Source: Roseovarius sp. Pro17
GTDB taxonomy: Bacteria; Pseudomonadota; Alphaproteobacteria; Rhodobacterales; Rhodobacteraceae
Direction of reading: 5' to 3'
Length of the DNA: 64,000 nucleotides
Assembly: GCF_035599575.1 (NCBI RefSeq)
Contig: NZ_CP141179.1
Span: 2,418,001 to 2,482,000 of the forward strand
This document shows, one piece after another, positions 61,200 through 64,000 of this stretch. Below the pieces are notes generated by a model. It was not told the DNA's origin and ran no database searches. It saw nothing but the letters and a program-made list of their open reading frames with translations. A program made the position numbers and the translations under genes. Numbering within the stretch: position 1 is the first letter of the stretch; every line of letters begins with the position of its first letter.

Positions 61200-61853
61200 A
61201 TGAAATTTTTCGTCGATACCGCCGAAGTCGATCAAATTGCCGAGTTGAACGATCTGGGCATGGTGGACGGGGTCACCACCAACCCGTCCCTGATCCTGAA
61301 ATCAGGCCGCGACATTCTGGAAGTGACCAAGGAAATCGCCGAGATGGTCGATGGCCCCGTCAGCGCCGAGGTCGTCGCACTAGAGGCCGACGCCATGATC
61401 GAAGAAGGCCGCAAGCTGGCGCAGATCGCCGGCAACATCGCCGTCAAGGTGCCGCTGACATGGGCGGGCCTTAAGGCGTGCAAAGTCCTGTCGGACGAGG
61501 GCAACATGGTTAACGTCACGCTCTGCTTCTCGGCCAATCAGGCGCTGCTGGCGGCCAAGGCCGGCGCGACCTTTATCAGCCCGTTCATCGGGCGCTTGGA
61601 CGATATCAACCTCGACGGGATGGAACTGATTTCGGATATTCGCCAGATATATGACAATTACGGATATGAAACGCAGATCCTGGCCGCATCGATCCGCTCG
61701 GTGAATCACGCCTATCAGGCGGCGATGATTGGTTCGGACGTAATGACCGCGCCGCCCGCAGTGATCAAGAAGATGGCCGACCACCCGCTGACCGATGCGG
61801 GGCTGGACCAGTTCATGAAGGATTGGGCCAAGACGGGTCAGAAGATCGTATAA
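61200..61853 (+). CDS. fsa: Fructose-6-phosphate aldolase / transaldolase (Fsa/MipB family)
   Basis: A 217-residue class I aldolase. [20 protein letters not shown] is the family start, and the Schiff-base Lys lies in [16 protein letters not shown] near residue 85. Also conserved are [19 protein letters not shown] and [15 protein letters not shown]. The length matches the small Fsa/TalC group rather than classical transaldolase, so the activity is transaldolase or fructose-6-phosphate aldolase in sugar metabolism. GGGCTGCC precedes the ATG. It is divergent from priA. Confidence 0.95.
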   Translation: MKFFVDTAEVDQIAELNDLGMVDGVTTNPSLILKSGRDILEVTKEIAEMVDGPVSAEVVALEADAMIEEGRKLAQIAGNIAVKVPLTWAGLKACKVLSDEGNMVNVTLCFSANQALLAAKAGATFISPFIGRLDDINLDGMELISDIRQIYDNYGYETQILAASIRSVNHAYQAAMIGSDVMTAPPAVIKKMADHPLTDAGLDQFMKDWAKTGQKIV

Positions 61854-61880
61854 AGATCAAAACCTGCTAAAATGGCACTG

Positions 61881-61909
61881 CGCCCCGGCAAAGCGGTTTC
61901 GCCGGGGCG
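61881..61909 (+). terminator. Terminator-like hairpin after fsa
   Basis: CGCCCCGGC at 61881-61889 pairs with GCCGGGGCG at 61901-61909. It lies 27 bases after the fsa stop. There is no T-run, so efficiency is uncertain. Confidence 0.55.
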
Positions 61910-62055
61910 TCGTGTCAACAAGCCCTCTAAAAACCCATTAAGTCACCCGTTGTCCGGTTTAAGTTTACATCTGCGGACCTGTCATTGCCGCCAAGATTGC
62001 GCCGTGCGCCCCACACCTTACCCGCCCTATGACAAGATCAGACCGAGACTCCCGG

Positions 62056-62826
62056 TCAATCCCAAACCAATTTGTGAAAATCGAACCCATCTGTGAGCGC
62101 CGGTTTGACCACCTGAAAGTAGGGTGACAGATCAAAATCGCGCGGTGCGAACAGGGAATGGTCGCGGATGTGGAATATTTCACGTTGTGCTGCGATATTC
62201 GTGGCATCGTCGAAGGACACCTCCGGAAGGATGGGATAGCTGATCGATTGAAATGCCTGCGCGATCAATGAGGAACAGATCGCGCGTGTTGGATCGCCAG
62301 ACCCAAAGGACAGCATTCTGCGCCGCCATCGCACAGGCAACGGCGGTGTCGGGAGAAAGTAGCGCAGCAAATCAAAGATGTTCCGCATGTCATAGCGCAG
62401 GCCAAGCTTGCCTATCATGAAGGCGACCAGAGCAGCGCGTTCAGCGTCGCTCAGCGCACTAGCCCGGCATATTCGCAGATTAAATCCGTGGTAGTTCTCA
62501 AGAGGCGAGGCAACACAGCCTTCGTGCATGTTCACTTCGACAAGGCGGGGGCGTTCCGAACCGTCCTTGGGTTCGGGAAGAGCGTCGCCGATGAACAGCG
62601 CGGCATGTGACCAAGTGGATTGCGTCACATATTTGATAACGCCGGAAATCCGCTCGTTTCCCTCGACGAGCAAAACGTCACCAGCACGAAGTGTTTGGCA
62701 CAGCTCGTCAAACTCGATATGTGCGAGCGGCTTGTATTTGGAGTGTTTCGCGCCAAGCTTCTCCGCCATCCTGTGACCGAGATTGCCAAGTAATTTATCG
62801 CACGCTGTCTGCACTCTCCCCATCAT
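62056..62826 (-). CDS. YiiX/YebB-like NlpC/P60-type cysteine hydrolase
   Basis: A 256-residue protein. The ATG at 62826 is chosen because GGAGG lies nine bases upstream. The permuted papain-fold motifs are LRAGDVLLVEGNERISGVIK and TQSTWSHAALFIGD, with the catalytic His, then the C-terminal Cys in TRAICSSLIAQAFQ. The family includes YiiX-like and amidase-type hydrolases. No signal peptide was seen, so the protein may be cytoplasmic. The 233 bases upstream to DUF484 are divergent promoter DNA. Confidence 0.75.
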   Translation of the reverse strand: MMGRVQTACDKLLGNLGHRMAEKLGAKHSKYKPLAHIEFDELCQTLRAGDVLLVEGNERISGVIKYVTQSTWSHAALFIGDALPEPKDGSERPRLVEVNMHEGCVASPLENYHGFNLRICRASALSDAERAALVAFMIGKLGLRYDMRNIFDLLRYFLPTPPLPVRWRRRMLSFGSGDPTRAICSSLIAQAFQSISYPILPEVSFDDATNIAAQREIFHIRDHSLFAPRDFDLSPYFQVVKPALTDGFDFHKLVWD

Positions 62827-63059
62827 GATGCCTATCCTCCAACGATGGATGATAAGGAAATATGCCGGCAAGGCTACTGCGCCGTCCACCCAATTCGGTA
62901 ACGCGCTGTCACGACATCGCGCGCTATTTGTCTGCCCTGAGTTTCGCAGATGCTGTCGCTGTACGCTTCGTCGATCAGAAATTCTACCCGCCTGCCCAAA
63001 TCAGATGAAGATTTCCCTGCAACCCCATGCTATGACCTTCAAAACCAAAAAAAACGAGC

Positions 63060-63770
63060 ATGAGCATGAGCAGCATACCCAAGATGGATGACCACCTGCG
63101 CGAGCGGATCATCAGTGAGCCCGACGTTATCCTAGAAGATCAAGACCTTATGCAGGCCCTGATCGCCGCAAACGAGCGGGCGATGGGCGGCAATATCGTC
63201 GATCTGCGCGGCATTGCGATGGACCGGCTAGAGGCGCGGCTGGACCGACTGGAGGATACGCATCGCAGCGTGATCGCCGCCGCGTATGATAATCTGGCCG
63301 GCACAAATCAGGTGCACCGCGCCATTCTTCGGATGCTGGACCCCACCGAATTCGAGGCGTTTCTGCGTGATCTGGGCGGCGAGGTGGCGGATATACTGCG
63401 CGTCGAGTCCGTGCGCCTGATCCTCGAATCGGTGCAGGATGAGGCCGATCCGGCGGTGCAGCGTCTGGGCGACGTTTTGTCCATCACGGAGCCGGGGTTC
63501 GTGTCGCGCTATATCGAAAACGGGCGCAGCGGCGAGCGGCAGGTGACTCTGCGCCAACTTAGCGGCGGCGCGGGCGCGCTGCATGGCGATGCGGCAGGCT
63601 TTATCCGCTCCGAAGCGTGTCTGAGGCTCAATTTCGGCGAAGGCCGCCTGCCCGGCATGTTGGTGCTGGGGGCCGAAGATCCGAACCAGTTCACTCCGCA
63701 GCAGGGTACCGATCTGCTGACCTTCTTTGCAGGCGTGTTCGAGAGGGCCATGCGCCGCTGGCTGTCATGA
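63060..63770 (+). CDS. DUF484 domain protein
   Basis: A 236-residue protein with an N-terminal coiled-coil-like helix (about residues 20-75, LEARLDRLEDTHRSVIAA) and a C-terminal GAF-like alpha-beta domain. ERQVTLRQLSGGAGALHGDA and GEGRLPGMLVLGAEDPNQF are DUF484 landmarks. Two ATGs (63060 and 63066) have no strong ribosome site. The stop overlaps the start of the xerC gene (ATGA), a conserved pairing in many proteobacteria that suggests a link to chromosome resolution or cell division; the molecular role is unknown. Confidence 0.85.
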   Translation: MSMSSIPKMDDHLRERIISEPDVILEDQDLMQALIAANERAMGGNIVDLRGIAMDRLEARLDRLEDTHRSVIAAAYDNLAGTNQVHRAILRMLDPTEFEAFLRDLGGEVADILRVESVRLILESVQDEADPAVQRLGDVLSITEPGFVSRYIENGRSGERQVTLRQLSGGAGALHGDAAGFIRSEACLRLNFGEGRLPGMLVLGAEDPNQFTPQQGTDLLTFFAGVFERAMRRWLS

Positions 63771-64000
63771 TCTCGCCCGCCGCACGCGATGCGCTGTCGC
63801 TGTGGCTGGATCACCAGCGCGCGCTGCGCGGCGCGGCGGCAAACACCATCACGGCCTATGCGGGCGACGTCACGGAATTTCTGACCTTCATTACGCAGCA
63901 CAAGGGCGAGCCGCAGGGCCTGGGCGCGCTGGCCGATATCACGACCTCGGACATGCGTGCCTGGATGGCGCATACGCGCGGTCATGACGTCGGCGCGCGC
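63767..64000 (+). CDS. xerC: Tyrosine recombinase XerC (N-terminal part; runs off window)
   Basis: The first 78 codons are visible: MISPAARDALSLWLDHQRAL, then NTITAYAGDVTEFLTF and ITTSDMRAWMAHTRG. This is the N-terminal SAM-like core-binding domain of XerC/XerD; the catalytic C-terminal domain lies outside the window. It overlaps the DUF484 stop. The XerC identity over XerD rests on the DUF484 neighbour and the LWLDHQRALRGAAANT style, so confidence is limited. Confidence 0.85.
   Translation, partial: MISPAARDALSLWLDHQRALRGAAANTITAYAGDVTEFLTFITQHKGEPQGLGALADITTSDMRAWMAHTRGHDVGAR

Noticed and set aside
1..64000. CRISPR array, rRNA, tRNA or intact insertion sequence
   Set aside because: No regularly spaced direct repeats, no rRNA or tRNA-like conserved blocks, and no transposase motif were seen on either strand.

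Overview
The window is GC-rich chromosomal DNA from an alphaproteobacterium, most likely a marine Rhodobacteraceae (Roseobacter-group) strain. The evidence is three TRAP transporters, two dimethylglycine-dehydrogenase-type flavoproteins beside an MttB-family methyltransferase, Rhodobacterales-type small proteins, and a ruvCAB / prmA / priA / fsa / DUF484-xerC housekeeping stretch. No rRNA, tRNA, CRISPR array or intact insertion sequence was recognised. Functional calls rest on reading motifs and gene order, without a database search.

Region 1 (1-9190) is a catabolic island. It holds part of one TRAP system, an alpha-ketoglutarate-semialdehyde-type aldehyde dehydrogenase, an LDH2-family reductase, a DapA-family lyase, a GntR/FCD regulator and a complete second TRAP system. 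The set fits degradation of hydroxyproline or a hexarate through alpha-ketoglutarate semialdehyde. Two near-identical 19-bp sites and one perfect palindrome look like operators.

Region 2 (9532-22006) is a branched-chain-type ABC transporter with a class III aminotransferase, two isochorismatase-like amidohydrolases, an N-formylglutamate-amidohydrolase-like enzyme, an RpiR regulator, a glutamine-synthetase-like ligase and two SDR dehydrogenases. It looks like a nitrogen-compound pathway of unknown substrate. A scar at 10.3-10.6 kb holds a decayed ORF and an inverted 5' fragment of one of the amidohydrolases.

Region 3 (22043-37661) joins PAPS synthesis (fused Sat-CysC) and a sulfotransferase to a glycine-betaine-type ABC importer with a fused double permease, a LuxR regulator, an AGXT2-like aminotransferase, two DMGDH/sarcosine-dehydrogenase-like flavoproteins and an MttB-family methyltransferase. 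This is probably an N-methylated-amine and one-carbon pathway. A divergent LysR gene with a TTG start follows.

Region 4 (38924-46117) is accessory. It contains a cytoplasmic-looking subtilase with a separate small I9-like protein, a cluster of inverted octamers, a 45-residue basic protein, and an operon of an AEP-transaminase-like enzyme, a CDP-alcohol phosphatidyltransferase and a nucleotidyltransferase that suggests a CDP-activated, possibly phosphonate-type, lipid head group. A more AT-rich stretch with a HAD hydrolase and a cold-shock gene follows.

Region 5 (46118-51687) is a third TRAP system interleaved with a TetR gene and an N-carbamoylsarcosine-amidase-like hydrolase, next to a Rid-family gene and a hypothetical gene. 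Region 6 (51886-64000) is mostly housekeeping: ruvBAC, a DUF1127 gene with a 14-bp palindrome upstream, prmA, two small-molecule transporters, priA, a fructose-6-phosphate-aldolase/transaldolase, a YiiX-like cysteine hydrolase, DUF484 and the start of xerC.
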